DNA from: Diacronema lutheri
Taxonomy: Eukaryota; Haptophyta; Pavlovophyceae; Pavlovales; Pavlovaceae
DNA: 64,000 nt
Assembly (NCBI GenBank): GCA_019448385.1
Contig: JAGTXO010000009.1
Location: forward strand, 496,001 to 560,000
Reading direction: 5' to 3'
The stretch's first letter is position 1. Each line of letters opens with the position of its first letter. Below, piece by piece: positions 1 through 10,500 of this stretch. The notes beneath the pieces are model-generated. The model was not told the DNA's origin, searched no databases, and saw nothing but the letters and a program-made list of their open reading frames with translations. The position numbers and the translations under genes were made by a program.

Positions 1-2099
1 ATTCGCGCCAGCGCTGCCGTGCTGTGCGGACGTGCACGCCTGCGCCTCGGCGAGCGTGGCGCAGAGCACGAAGCGCTCGACGCCCGCGCGGTCGACGGCG
101 ACCTGCTGCGCCATCGCGTGCGAGAAGGAGAGCACGTCGAGCATCAGCTTGAAGCGCGAGCGGTCGGGCAGCTTGCTCGGCGGCAGGTCGTACGGCTTCT
201 CGTTCGAGTCGAACTTCATCACGACGATCGGCGGCGTCCACCCCGCATCCAGCTTGAGTGAGCGGCAGAGCCCGTCGAGCACCGCGCGGTCCTGGTGCGT
301 CGAGACGACGAAATTGTTGAGCAGCGGCTGCAGTGCGCTCTCCGCAGCTTTGGCCCAACGGTCGTCTGTAACGGTAATGTACAGGCCAAGCGGCCCGGCC
401 GGCGGCTGCGAGAAGCGGCGCGCGTTCTGCTCGATCGCGTGCAGCAGCCTGGGCATGTCGCGGCCGAAGAGCGCCGCGCGCTGCGCGACGCCCGAGCTCG
501 ACGCGAGCGTCGCGTGCTGCGCCTTAAGCGCGTGCAGCGCGCGGCTGAGCTCCTCCTCCTCGCGGCGCGCGGCGGCGGCGCGCGCGCCCGATGTGCCCAT
601 CTCGGTGTCGATCGACTCGGCATCGGCACGCAGCTGCGCAAGGCGCGCGTCCGACGCGTCGAGCCGCGCGCGCAGCTCGGCGCGCCGCGCGTCGCGCCGG
701 CGCGCCTCGGCCTGCTGCCGCGCGGCGCGGCCCGCCTCATCGCGCGCGGCGCGCTCGCGGATCTCGCGCGCGTCCTGCCGCGCCTTGAGCGCGCGCGCCT
801 CCGCGCCCTCCGCCTTCTGCTTGGCCTGCTGCCGCTCGCGCTCGGCGCGCGCCTTGTCGCCCGCGAGGGCTTGAATGCGCGCGTCGTACACGCCGACCTG
901 CCCCTCGAACGCGTTCGTCTTCGCGCGCGCCGCCTCGGCCGCGGCGGCGGCGTCGGCGAGCGCGTCGCGCAGCGCCTGCTGCTTGGTCGCGGCCGCGTCG
1001 AGCGCGCTTGCATGGCCCTCCATGCTCGCGCGCGCGTCGTCGGCGACGCGCTCCGCGTCGGCCGCGCGCTTGCACGCCGCCATGCAGCGCAGCGAGACGA
1101 TCTCGTCGTCGATCTTCTGTAGCTCGGTCGCGGCATCCCATGCGGCCTTCTTGGTCTGCATGTCCTTCTCGAGCGCAGGCAGGCTCGCTTCGAACCGCGC
1201 GATCTCGTCCTCCATCCTGCCCACGTCCGAGTCGACCTGCCGCTCAGCGCGGTGGCGCGGCGGCGCGGCGGCGCGCAACGGACGCGCGCGTGCGCGGCTT
1301 GCGGTGAGGCGGCTGCTTGCGCGCGGCGCGCGCGCGCGTGCGGCGGCTCGGCGCGCGGCCGCGCCCGGCGGATGCGCGCGCGCGCGGCGCGCGCCTGCAG
1401 AAGATAGCGCTTGGTCGCGTTGAGGCCCGTCGCCTCCATAAAGAATTCGTAGCGAACGCGGTCGTCGGTCGACGCGAGGAAGCGGCGCGCCTTCTCCTGC
1501 GTGAGCACGACGCACGGGTTGGAGACCTGGATGTTGAAGTGGTCGCACAGCTCGCCCATCTGCGACGTGCGCTCGATCACCACCGTGCCGTCCGCCGCGC
1601 GCGCGACGTGCCGGCCGCCGCCCGTCCTCGAGTCGATCATGCGCTCGATGATCACCTGCGGCCCGTAGACGTCGGGCTGGTAGCTGTCGGTGCCGCCGTT
1701 ATACAGCCAGATCTTGACCGTGCACGACTGCTTGCCTGACTGGATGTAGCTCTGCAGCTTGGTGCCCGACTTGACCGAGACCGCCTTGCTGCCGAGGCCG
1801 ACCATGCAGCCCGAGAGCAGCGCCGACTTGCCTGATCCGTTCTTGCCGAAGACAAAGTTGACGCCGGGCTTGAGGTCGACGACGAGGTGCGCGTGGTTCA
1901 TAAAGTTGATCAGCTCGATCTTCATGAGCGTGCCTGACGACGCGTCCGCCGCCGCGAACTCCGCGTGCAGCGCGTCGAGGTCGGACGACCTCACGCCCGC
2001 CGTCCGCTGCTTTTTGCGGCCGACCTGCGTCGGCACATCGGGCGGCATCTCGTGCTGTTGCGCTTGCGAGAGGGACATCGCGCCGAGCGCCGGTGCCAT
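1..2099 (-). CDS. SMC6: SMC6, structural maintenance of chromosomes protein 6 (N-terminal half; partial)
   Basis: ATPase subunit of the nuclear SMC5-SMC6 complex, which acts in recombinational repair and replication-fork stability. Exon 1 (2099-1395, 235 codons) holds the N-terminal ATPase lobe: Walker A GKNGSGKS at residues 85-92 after the family-typical INFMNHAHL, and later VIIERMID and VLTQEKARRFL. Exon 2 (1236 to the window edge, open throughout) is a long Ala/Arg/Glu coiled coil that runs into the hinge (GPLGLYITVTDDRWAKAAES, then VVSTHQD) and the start of the returning coil. The join CAG|GC...CAG|GTC keeps phase 0 and uses a GC donor. SMC6 rather than SMC5 is chosen from the Walker A surroundings and the hinge sequence. 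The C-terminal Walker B/signature half lies beyond base 1. Start is the ATG at 2099; a second ATG lies seven codons in. Confidence 0.9.
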
Positions 2100-2561
2100 C
2101 CACCTGCGCTCGAGCGCAAGGGCCGCGTCGCGCGACGCGCCTCTTCCCCCCCTTTGGGTTTCCCCGGTGCCGTTAACTGCGGGCGGCTGTTGGCGCCTTC
2201 CACCTGGCTGGGCGGGGCGTCACTCACCAGTCACTCACCACTCACTTGGTGTCCAGGTGGGCCAGGTCCAGAAGAGGGAGGCACTGGAGCGGGCGCAGAT
2301 TGGAGCCCGCGGTGCCGGCAGCTCGACGCCGAGCTCGATGCGGGAGGGCGACGGGCGCTCCTGCGGCTGCGCGGCAGGCAGCGGAGCGCGCGCGCCAGGG
2401 CCACAGCCCTTTTCGCGGAAACTGTCGTGTGATGAGAGCGGTGTCGGCGCAAAACAGTTGGGCCGAATCCACAGCGGACCGCCCCCGGTTTCGCGACCAC
2501 GCCGACACGCTCGCGGTTGTGGGACGTGAGCGCGTTGGAATCGGGCGCGCAGCGGCAGTTG
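2100..2561. promoter_or_regulatory. Divergent intergenic region, SMC6 / nucleotide-sugar transporter
   Basis: About 460 bp separate the start codons of two divergent genes, so it should hold both promoters and both 5' UTRs. A short direct repeat of CACTCACCA-type units lies near 2220-2250. I see no TATA box or other convincing core element, and no coding signal that would extend either gene. Confidence 0.4.
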
Positions 2562-4006
2562 ATGTCCGCTCCTCCGGCCGAGGATGACGCGCACCCGCTG
2601 CTCAACGAGGCGCCTGAGAAGCCGCCCGCGCCGACCGACGTTGTGATGCGGAACATTAAGGCGATCTCGCTCGGTCTCCTCGTGCTGCAAAACTCGGCAC
2701 AGTTCCTCGTGGGTGGCTACTCGCGGCGCGCGAGAGCGGACGGTGTGCCGCTCTACCTCGTCTCGGTGGCCGTGCTTTTCGCCGAGATGGGCAAGGGCTT
2801 CCTCTGCTGCGCCGTGATCATGGCGACGGAGGGCGGTTGGCGCGGCTGGCTCGCGTCGATGCGCGCAGACATCGCGGCCAAGCCGCTCGAGACGCTCAAG
2901 GTGGGCGTGCCCGCCTTTTGCTACACGCTGCAAAACAATTTGCTCTTCGTTGCCCTCTCCAACCTGCCGCCCGCCGTCTGCCAGGTCCTGTACCAGACGA
3001 AAACGCTCTCGACCGCCTTCTGGTCCATCGTCATCCTCGGCAAGGAGATCGGCGTGCCGCAATGGCTCTCGCTCGTCCTCCTCGTGCTCGGCGTGGTGCT
3101 CGTGCAATGGAAGGACTCGAACACCAATTCGCTCGGCGCCAGCGCGAGCCCGCTCATCGGGCTCATCGCCGTCGCCTCGTGCAGCCTCCTCTCCGGGTGA
3201 GGCGCCACGCCGCACCCAGCGTAACCGCGCACCCAGCGTAACCGCGCACCCAGCGTAACCGCTCGTCTCCGTCGTGGGCGCGCGCACGCGCCAACCTCGT
3301 CGCCTTGCTCCGCCCGGCTGCTTTGCGAGCGACCGATGGTGCCGCGTGGCGCGCGCTCGCCCCCCGCCAACGCGCGCGCGCCCGCCGCGCGCCGTGCGCA
3401 GCTTCGCTGGCGTCTTTCTCGAGCGGATGCTCAAGGGGACCAAGACGAGTCTGTGGGTGCGCAACATCCAGCTCTGTCTCTTCTCCGTCCCGCTCCAAGT
3501 GCTCGCCATCGCGCAACAGGACTACGCCGCCGTTTCAGAGCGCGGGCTGCTCGGCGGTTTCAACTGGTCGGCTTGGACCGTTGTGGCGATTAATACGGGC
3601 GGAGGGTTGCTCGTCGCCGTCGTCATCAAGGCGCGCGCGCACAGCCACGCGGCACCGCGCCTCGCGCGTCGGGTCGCGCTGCGTCCGCGGGCGTCCGCGA
3701 CGGCGCGCTTCACCGCGTGCAACGCTGGGCCGTGCGCCGCGTCGCTCGCCCCCCCGTCTCTCTCGTGCCGTGCGGCTGTATCGCGCGCAGTACGCGGACA
3801 ACATCCTGAAGACGTTCGCGACGGTGCTTGCGATCGTGTGCTCGTGCTTCATCTCGATGAGCATCGCCGAGTTTGACTTCAAGCCGTCGGGCATCTTCTT
3901 TCTCGGCGTGGCTGTCGTCTTCTCGTCCATCTTCCTGTACTCGACATCGTGGTCGCCATCGCAACCGCTCGCGTCGTACCTCTTTCGAAGGGATTACTCC
4001 GTCTGA
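2562..4006 (+). CDS. Nucleotide-sugar transporter, SLC35A-type (UDP-galactose / UDP-GlcNAc / CMP-sialate family)
   Basis: Golgi or ER antiporter that exchanges a nucleotide sugar for the nucleoside monophosphate. Exons 2562-3196, 3402-3630 and 3791-4006 give 359 residues, the usual family length, with about ten hydrophobic segments. Family motifs are present in order: YTLQNNLLFVALSNL and QVLYQTKTLSTA in the first half, then FAGVFLERMLKG, SLWVRNIQL and YADNILKTFATVLAI in the second. Both joins restore these motifs in phase. Intron 1 starts GTGAGG; intron 2 starts AAG|GCGCGC and is a GC-AG intron. The start is the ATG at 2562 (MSAPPAEDD); an upstream in-frame TTG is not needed. The substrate cannot be told from sequence. 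The gene lies head to head with SMC6 and tail to tail with the PDZ-UBA gene. Confidence 0.9.
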
Positions 4007-4035
4007 TGTCGTGCCAATTCTCCAGCGCATCCGAT

Positions 4036-4039
4036 CCCC

Positions 4040-4070
<31 letters not shown>

Positions 4071-4075
4071 AAAAA
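4036..4075. repeat. Homopolymer block C25-A15
   Basis: Twenty-five C followed directly by fifteen A, in the 76 bp between two convergent stop codons. Homopolymer length at such sites is often unreliable in assemblies. Confidence 0.9.
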
Positions 4076-4082
4076 CACCGCT

Positions 4083-6210
4083 TCAGAAAAACGGGTTGTC
4101 GTTCGCCGCGCCGTGCGCGGGTGCGGACGTATTGCCATCGGCAAACGGGTTCGCTGCGCATCGTGCGTCGAGCCCGCCCATGCCAAACGGGTCATCGCTG
4201 GAGCCCATGCTGCCCATGGGCGCTGAGCCCATGGTGCCCATGGGCGCTGAGCCCATGGTGCCCATGGGCGCTGAGCCCATGGTGCCCATGGGCGCTGAGC
4301 CCATGGTTCCCATAGGCGCGCAGCTCGCGGCCTGCTCAGCCGCCGCCGCCCTTGGCTTTGGCTTGCTCGACATGGTCGCCGCGCTGGAGACGAGGCTCGC
4401 GAACGGGTCGGCGGAGATGGGCTCGGGCGGCTGCGCGTGCGAGCCCGGCGTGTGCTGCTGGCCGTTCATGCCGTTGCCGCCGCCGTGCATGCCGTAGCCG
4501 CCACCGGCGCCCACCTGCGGCGGCATGCCGTAACCACCGCCGCCCACCCCCGGCGCACACAAGCCGCCGCCCTGCATGCCGTAGGCCATGCTGGCGCCCA
4601 CCTGCGGCATGCCGTAACCGCCGCCGCCCATGCCGGGCGCGCACAGGCCGCCGCTCCCCATCCCCAACGCGCTCGCGCCCGTCGTGAAGACGCTGAGAGG
4701 GTCGGGCTTGGGCGGTGCAGCTGTCGCCATCTGCACGGCCGGTTGCGCGGTCTGAAGCGACATGCCGCCCAGTTGACCACTCAGATCAGCGACCGGAACG
4801 TTGGGCGGCGCGCCGAACGGCGGAACGCCGCGCGCGTCGAACATATCCCCGCCGCCGCCCGCAGGCGCGAACGGGTTGGTCACGTCGCCTCCAAAGCCGC
4901 CACCACCAAAATCGCCGCCGCCAAAGCCGCCCGCGCCGCTGGCGAACGGGTCCGTCGACGGCGGGAGCGCGGGAAGCTGCGACGGCGGCGAGCGCTGCTG
5001 CGGTGGCTGCACCGGCGCTGCGCCAAAGGCGAGGTCGCCGAGCAGGCCAACTGCGCTCGGCTGCGGCGGGGGTTGCGCGCGCGATGGCGGCGGCGTCTGC
5101 GCGACGGGCGTGGTCGAGTGTCCGCCCGACAGGAGCCAGTCCGCTGCCCGGTTCACATCGCCATTGTGCGCGTCGAGGGCAGCCTGCACGCGCGATCGCT
5201 CAAAGCCCTGCGCCTCAAAGAGCGCAAAGTACTCGGCCGCAGACGCGTCGGTCGGCTGCGCGCGCGGCGCGGGCGGCAGCTGCGCGGGCGCGGCGCGCGC
5301 GACATGCTGGACCTGCGGCTGCGCGGGCATGCTCGGGAGACTGGGTTGGCTGCGCGCGGGGGAACGGAGACGAAAGAGAGCGCGCGGCGCGGCGAGGGCG
5401 GCGAGGGTCAGGCATGCCGCGCCTCGACGGCGCGCAGACGACCACGCGGACGCCGCGTGTAGGAGCGGAGGCGGGCCGCGGCCCGCGCGCCAGCGTGCGC
5501 GGCGCGCGCACCGCGCGACACGGCCGTCGCTTCGGGCACGCAGCGGCCTCGCGCCGCGCGCGGCGGCAGCGCGCGCACCTGGTGCGCGGGGCGGGTGCGG
5601 CCGTTTGCAGGCTGCGCAGCTTCTGCTTTTGCTGCTGCTCGTACTGCAGCGAGTAGTCGGCGGGGCCGACGTGAACGTTTGGGCTGCGTTCGACGCCAAC
5701 GTCCCATGCCGACCCTTTGGACAGCGTCTCGTGGATCGAGCCAAATTGGACGGGCATCTTGTTCACCTCGACGATCTTGTCGCCGAGCGCGAGCTCGCCG
5801 CGCGTGGCGACCACGCCGTTCGGCTCGATCGCGGTGATCACGCCCTGCTCGCTGATCGTGCAGCCGATGCCATGCAGGCCCTTGACGAGCTTGGCCTTGA
5901 TGAAGATCTTGGCTGCGCGCGCGCGCGATCGCATTGGGCGTTCGTAAGAGGGGTCGGCACGCTTGGGCGCGACGCCCTCCAGGCTCGTGACGGGCTGCAG
6001 CCGGCGTTGCGCTGGCCGGCGCCCACGCGCCGCCTCACGTGCCCGCGCGGTGCCTCGCAGGCGCGCCCAAGGGCTGGCGGACACGCGGGCGACGCGCTGT
6101 GGGTGCACGGGCGAGCGCACGCGCAGCCACGCACTTCCGCCGTTGATCACCTGCCCGCCCGCCGAGTGCGCGTCGCTCACGCCGGGCTGCTTCTTGCCGA
6201 AGTTCCGCAT
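4083..6210 (-). CDS. PDZ-UBA protein with DPF/NPF endocytic motifs
   Basis: Exons 6210-6121, 5994-5579 and 5349-4083 give 590 residues with phase kept at both GT-AG joins (both donors GTGCGC). Residues about 30-170 hold a PDZ-like fold (GIGCTISEQGVITAIEPNG, LALGDKIVEVNK). Exon 3 starts with a UBA-like three-helix segment (YFALFEAQGFERSRVQAAL, NRAADWLLSG). The rest is Gly/Pro/Met-rich and disordered, with DPF motifs (DPFAS, DPFASLV, DPFGMG), NPF motifs (NPFAP, NPFAD) and a C-terminal NPFF. NPF binds EH domains and DPF binds AP-2 alpha in known endocytic adaptors, so a clathrin-adaptor or ubiquitin-cargo role is inferred. A 24-bp tandem repeat (4198-4315) encodes repeated SAPMGTMG. I know no named protein with this order of domains. 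Confidence 0.8.
4198..4315 (-). repeat. 24-bp coding tandem repeat (SAPMGTMG)n
   Basis: About five near-identical 24-bp copies inside the last exon of the PDZ-UBA gene. The period is divisible by three, so copy-number change keeps frame. Confidence 0.9.
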
Positions 6211-6698
6211 CTCAGTCCGGTTGGGCGTCCACGATGGATGCCGCGGTCGTCCAGCTTGGGGAATGCGCTCTCGCGGGCGCTCTCCCCGCGCTCATCATCC
6301 TTCGCATGCGGCCAGGAGGCGCGCACACCGCGTCTTCCCAGCTCGCTGTTGACGCCATGCGCGCGGCGACGAGCGAAGCCATGACGGCGGCGCGCGCGCG
6401 CGGCAGCTGGCGCGGATGGTCGCGTCGTCATCGGACGCCGAGCGGGAAGCCGACGGCAAAGGGCGGCAGAAGCGCGAGCGCACGCTGCGCGAGGCGACAA
6501 GCGTGGCTTCGCACGCGCGCGCGCAACGTAGCGGCGGCGCGGGAGGGTCGGAATGCAGCCGAGCGACGGGACAGCACCGTGTCGCCCAGCGGTGCGCACC
6601 CACCGCGCACGGCTGATGCGACCCCTCCCCGAGGCTAAGGTAGTCGATCATCGAGTGCTTCATGTGCCCGGTCCTCACGCCGAGTCAAGCAAGCCGAG
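6211..6698. other. Intergenic, no gene seen
   Basis: Lies upstream of the PDZ-UBA gene and downstream of the RRM gene. It has short open frames on both strands but only compositional Arg/Ala/Ser-rich translations. It should contain the PDZ-UBA promoter. Confidence 0.5.
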
Positions 6699-7337
6699 TC
6701 ACAACGCACATTCGCTGTCCGGGGACGGCTCGACAGCGCGCACCTCCAGCCGTCGCGCCTTCAGCTCCATCCCGTGCAGGCGCTCCGACGCGGCCGCGCC
6801 AGCCGCGTGGTCCGCAAAGCTCACGCGCGCGACGAGTGCGCCGGATTGTGGGGTCGGGTCTGGAACGACTTCGAGCGAGACGATGGCACCAAAATACTCG
6901 AGCAGCACGCGCACCTGCCACGCGTCCATCTCGCGCGGCATGTTGCGCACTTCGAGGTGGCGTGCGCCCAGCGGCGCGCTCGGCTCGTCGGGTGCGCTCG
7001 GCCGGCCCGCGGCGACCCGGCTCTGGACGGCAGGCTGCTGCTGGGGCCGCTGCTGCTCGAGCGCGCGCACGCGCGCCTCCGCAGCCTCGCAGCGTGCGCG
7101 CACGGCGGCGAGCTCGCGCATCGCCTCGCGCGCGGCCGCCTCGGCGGCGTCGGCTCGCCGCTCGGCCGCCGCGCTCGACGCCTCGAGCGTGGCGCGCGCC
7201 GCCTCCGCCTGGGCGCACTTGGCGATGAGCGCGCTGCTCACTTCGGCCGTCTGCGTGCGCGCCGCCTGCCGGTGTTGCTGCGCAGCCTCATCCAGGTGCT
7301 GCAGCAGCCCTTCGAGGTGCTGGACCGCGACGGACAT
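6699..7337 (-). CDS. Coiled-coil protein with C-terminal RRM-like domain
   Basis: Intronless, 212 residues. Residues 1-95 are an Ala/Glu/Arg/Gln-rich coiled coil (likely dimerisation). After a short Pro/Gln linker an RRM-like fold covers roughly residues 125-205: beta 1 LEVRNMPREM, helix WQVRVLLEYFG, beta 2 SLEVVPD, beta 3 ALVARVSFAD, helix AAASERLHGMEL and a last strand RRLEVRAV. The aromatic residues that normally contact RNA in RNP2 and RNP1 are replaced (E in LEVRNM, no F/Y in ALVARVSF), so RNA binding may be weak, or the domain may bind protein instead. Start is the ATG at 7337. No family name assigned. Confidence 0.75.
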   Translation of the reverse strand: MSVAVQHLEGLLQHLDEAAQQHRQAARTQTAEVSSALIAKCAQAEAARATLEASSAAAERRADAAEAAAREAMRELAAVRARCEAAEARVRALEQQRPQQQPAVQSRVAAGRPSAPDEPSAPLGARHLEVRNMPREMDAWQVRVLLEYFGAIVSLEVVPDPTPQSGALVARVSFADHAAGAAASERLHGMELKARRLEVRAVEPSPDSECAL

Positions 7338-7458
7338 TCGGCGGACCGTTGCTCGCCTTTATTATGAGTACGATCCAAAAGCAGAAATTGATGAACAATA
7401 CAGCGACGCCTCGTCAGCTGCAGAGGACAGCGGAGTCATCAGCATCCAGGCGGCGGAC

Positions 7459-7477
7459 GGCTACTCGATCCCCCCGC
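7459..7477. repeat. 19-bp direct repeat, left copy
   Basis: GGCTACTCGATCCCCCCGC, identical to 11338-11356. The pair brackets the YqaJ-like gene at a spacing of 3879 bp. It may mark the ends of an inserted segment. Confidence 0.6.
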
Positions 7478-7559
7478 CGCCACTCCGCCCGCCGCCGCCG
7501 AGCTCTCCGCGAGGCTCGCTGCGACGTACGCGCATTCGGACGCCGCAGCGGAGCCCGCG

Positions 7560-10500
7560 ATGGCAGCGGCGTCGCGAGAGACGCGGCTTCTCGGCGGCGT
7601 CGCATGCCGTGCCGACGCCTCGGCGGCGTGCGCCGCCGTCACGGCCGAGCCCATCGCTAGCCTCGTGCCGTGGCTGCCCAGCGCGCTCGCCGTCTTGACG
7701 TCGCGCCTGCACGCGCCGCCGACTAGCTCGGCCGCCGCCGCCGAGGTGGATGGCGCGCGCGGCGAGCTCGCCGCGCTCGCTGCGTACGTCTGCGCGGCCG
7801 TGCATACGCGCACGCTCGCCGCGTATCCGCCGCCCGCGCACGGCGCCGACGCTGCCGGCGGCGCTGCGCACCTTGGCAACGACTGCCTGCTCGCCGCCGT
7901 CCTTGCCGCGCTGCCTGCAGCGGCGGCGGCGCGCGTCGGCCCGGTGGGCGCGATGCGCGTCGCGCTGGTCGAGTGGCTCGGCGCCAACGCGCACGCGCAC
8001 GACGGCTGGACGGCCGAGGAGATTGACACGCTGCGCGCGGGCGGCGTGCGCGGCCGGCCGCTGCCGGCGCAGCTCGCGAGTGCGGCGCTTGCCGGCGCCT
8101 TCAAGATCGACGTCCTGCTCGCGGTCGCTCGCGGGCGCGGGGACGTCGAGTGGACGCTGCACGCCGCCGGCGGCCGCGGCGCGGCGGACGCGCGCGGCCC
8201 GCGCCCGCTGGCCGCCGTGTGCGCGAGGGCGCCGCAGGCCGCGTGGCGCCCGCACGGCGGTGCGGCCGGTGGCCGCACTGAGTCGATCGGCCATGCCACG
8301 CCGTGGGCGTGGGGGCGCGACCTGGTGGCAGACGGACGGCCGGTCGGCGCGCCGCCGAGCCGCCTTCTGCGCGGCGACGACGTGCTCGTCGGCGCGGCGA
8401 AGACGCGCCACGGCGTGCGCGACACAGCCGGCGCGCGCGACACAGCCGGCGCGCGCGTGGCGTCGGCGGCGGCCGCGCCGGCCGCGGCCGCCGCGCAGGC
8501 GCCCACCGCCGCGGCCGCCGTGTCGCCGCTCACGCCACCGGCCGCGGGGCGCGTCCAGGGGGCGGTCACCATCATCGACGCCTTTCAAGATCGCGCCGCG
8601 CTCGAGCAGCTCGCGACAGACGTGTCGCGCCGCGGCGGCGACGCGACGCCGCTGCGAGCGGTGCTGGCGCGGCTCGACGCCAACGCGCCCGCGCAGAACA
8701 CCCCCGCGTGGCTCGCGGAGCGGCTCGACTACACGACCTGCAGCAGCGCGCGCTGCGTCGTCGAGGGCGACGGCGCGATGCTCGACCGCCTCGTCGAGCG
8801 GTACGCGCACCGCGTGGCGGGCAAGGTCTCCACGTCGCGCGATACGGAGAGAGGCCACATCAACGAGCTGATCGCGCTCGAGCGGTTCGTCCGGGACCAC
8901 GGCGGCACGATCGTGCGCAACCTGCCGCTCGTGCCGTGGAAGGACGCGCCGCCGCACGCGCCGCTCGCACACTCGACGAACGGGCTGTGGCTCGCTCCGG
9001 ACGGCGTGCTGCGCTACGTCGAGGTCAAGACGGTCAGGCATCTGCGCAACGGGCGGCCGTACTGGCACATGGCGCAGCTGCAGCTCGGCATGCTCTGCTT
9101 CGGCGTTGACTCGTGCCTCTATGTGCAGGACGATCCGGACAAACCGATGACCAGCCGGCAGGTGGCGCACGTCGTGCGCAAGGACGTGCGGTGGATCGAT
9201 ATCGCGCTGCCCCGCGTCGCGCGATTTTGGGACCGCGTGCGCGCGCACCGCGCGCAGCTCGCACTCGCGGCGGCCGCGGCGAAGCGGCGCAAGCCGCGGG
9301 CGTCCCACAGCCGCCGCAAGTACGAGCGCCTGCACAACGTGCCGCGAGGCGTGGCGGTTGGCGCGAGCCGGCTGCCGCTCGCGCTCCTGGCGAGCGACGA
9401 GGTCCCCGCACCGCTCGGCGCGGCGCTGCACGCGCTGCTCGGCACCAGCGTTGCGCTCGATGGCGTTACTGCTGCCGGCGGGGCAGCCGCCGGCGGGACC
9501 GGTGGAACGGGCGCCGCCTTCGCCGGGTGCGCGTGGCGCGTGCTGCGCCACCTGCGCGCGCCCGCGCTCAACGCGGACGATCCGAAGGCAACGATCGCAG
9601 AGGAGAGGAGGGCTGGGGGCGAGGCGCAGGCCGCCGCGGCCGAGCTCGCAGGCGAGCTCACGCGAGCCGGCACCGCGCCGGGCGTGGCCGATCCCGCCGC
9701 GCTCGTCGCGCTGCTCGCCGGTGCGCTGCTGGGCGACGACTTCGCGGCCACCACCGTGCAGTACCCGTCGCCCGCCGTCGCGCGGCCGGACACGCCCCAG
9801 GCGTTCGCTGACTGGCTGCGGGGCGCGCTGTGTGGCGAAGACGCGCTTGGTGGGCCCTCCGAGCCGGGCCGCATGGTCGTCGTCAGCTTCGCGCAGCACG
9901 GGCACGCGCCGGTGCCGCTCGCGGGCGGCGTGCGGCTCGACACGCGCGGCGGCGGCGGCGCAGATGCGCCGGCCGTGGCGCTGGCAATCGGCAAGGACGC
10001 GGGCGGGCCCACCGAGCGCGTGAAGACGCTGATGCTGCTCCGCGGCGTGCTCGTGCGCAGCCGCCGGGCGCCGGCGCTCGTGGTGACCTTCGCGCGGCAC
10101 GACGGCATCTGGATGCGCTTTGCAGGCGGCCTGGCGAAGGCCGCGGGCTGGTCGGACGTGGCGGACGCAGTCGCGGGCGGCGGCGGCGCCGACGACGGCG
10201 GGTGCGAGCCGTACGCGCTGCTCTACGAGCGTGTCGAACGGCCGGAGATGGCGCCGGCTCGAGCGGCGGGCGGCGCTGCGGACGGCGCGGGCGGCGGCTC
10301 GGGCCCGAGCGGCGCGGGCGCGAGCGGCGGCGGCGGCGCGGGCGGCGTGGGCGCGAGCGGCGGCGGCGGCGCGGGCGGCGCGGGCGCGAGCGGCACGCGC
10401 GCGCGCGAGGGCGCGGCTGCCGGTGCAGCGGGCGGAGCGTGCGGCGAGCCGCCGGACAGCGAGCCGGACAGCGAGCCGGACAGCGAGCCGGACAGCGAGC

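Noticed and set aside
6234-6638. 134-residue plus-strand frame in the intergenic space
   Set aside because: The first 25 residues look protein-like, but the rest is compositional; no homology recognised.
7461-10100. 879-residue reading frame on the minus strand
   Set aside because: Antisense to the YqaJ-like gene; Arg/Ala/His-rich translation caused by GC-biased third positions, with no motifs.
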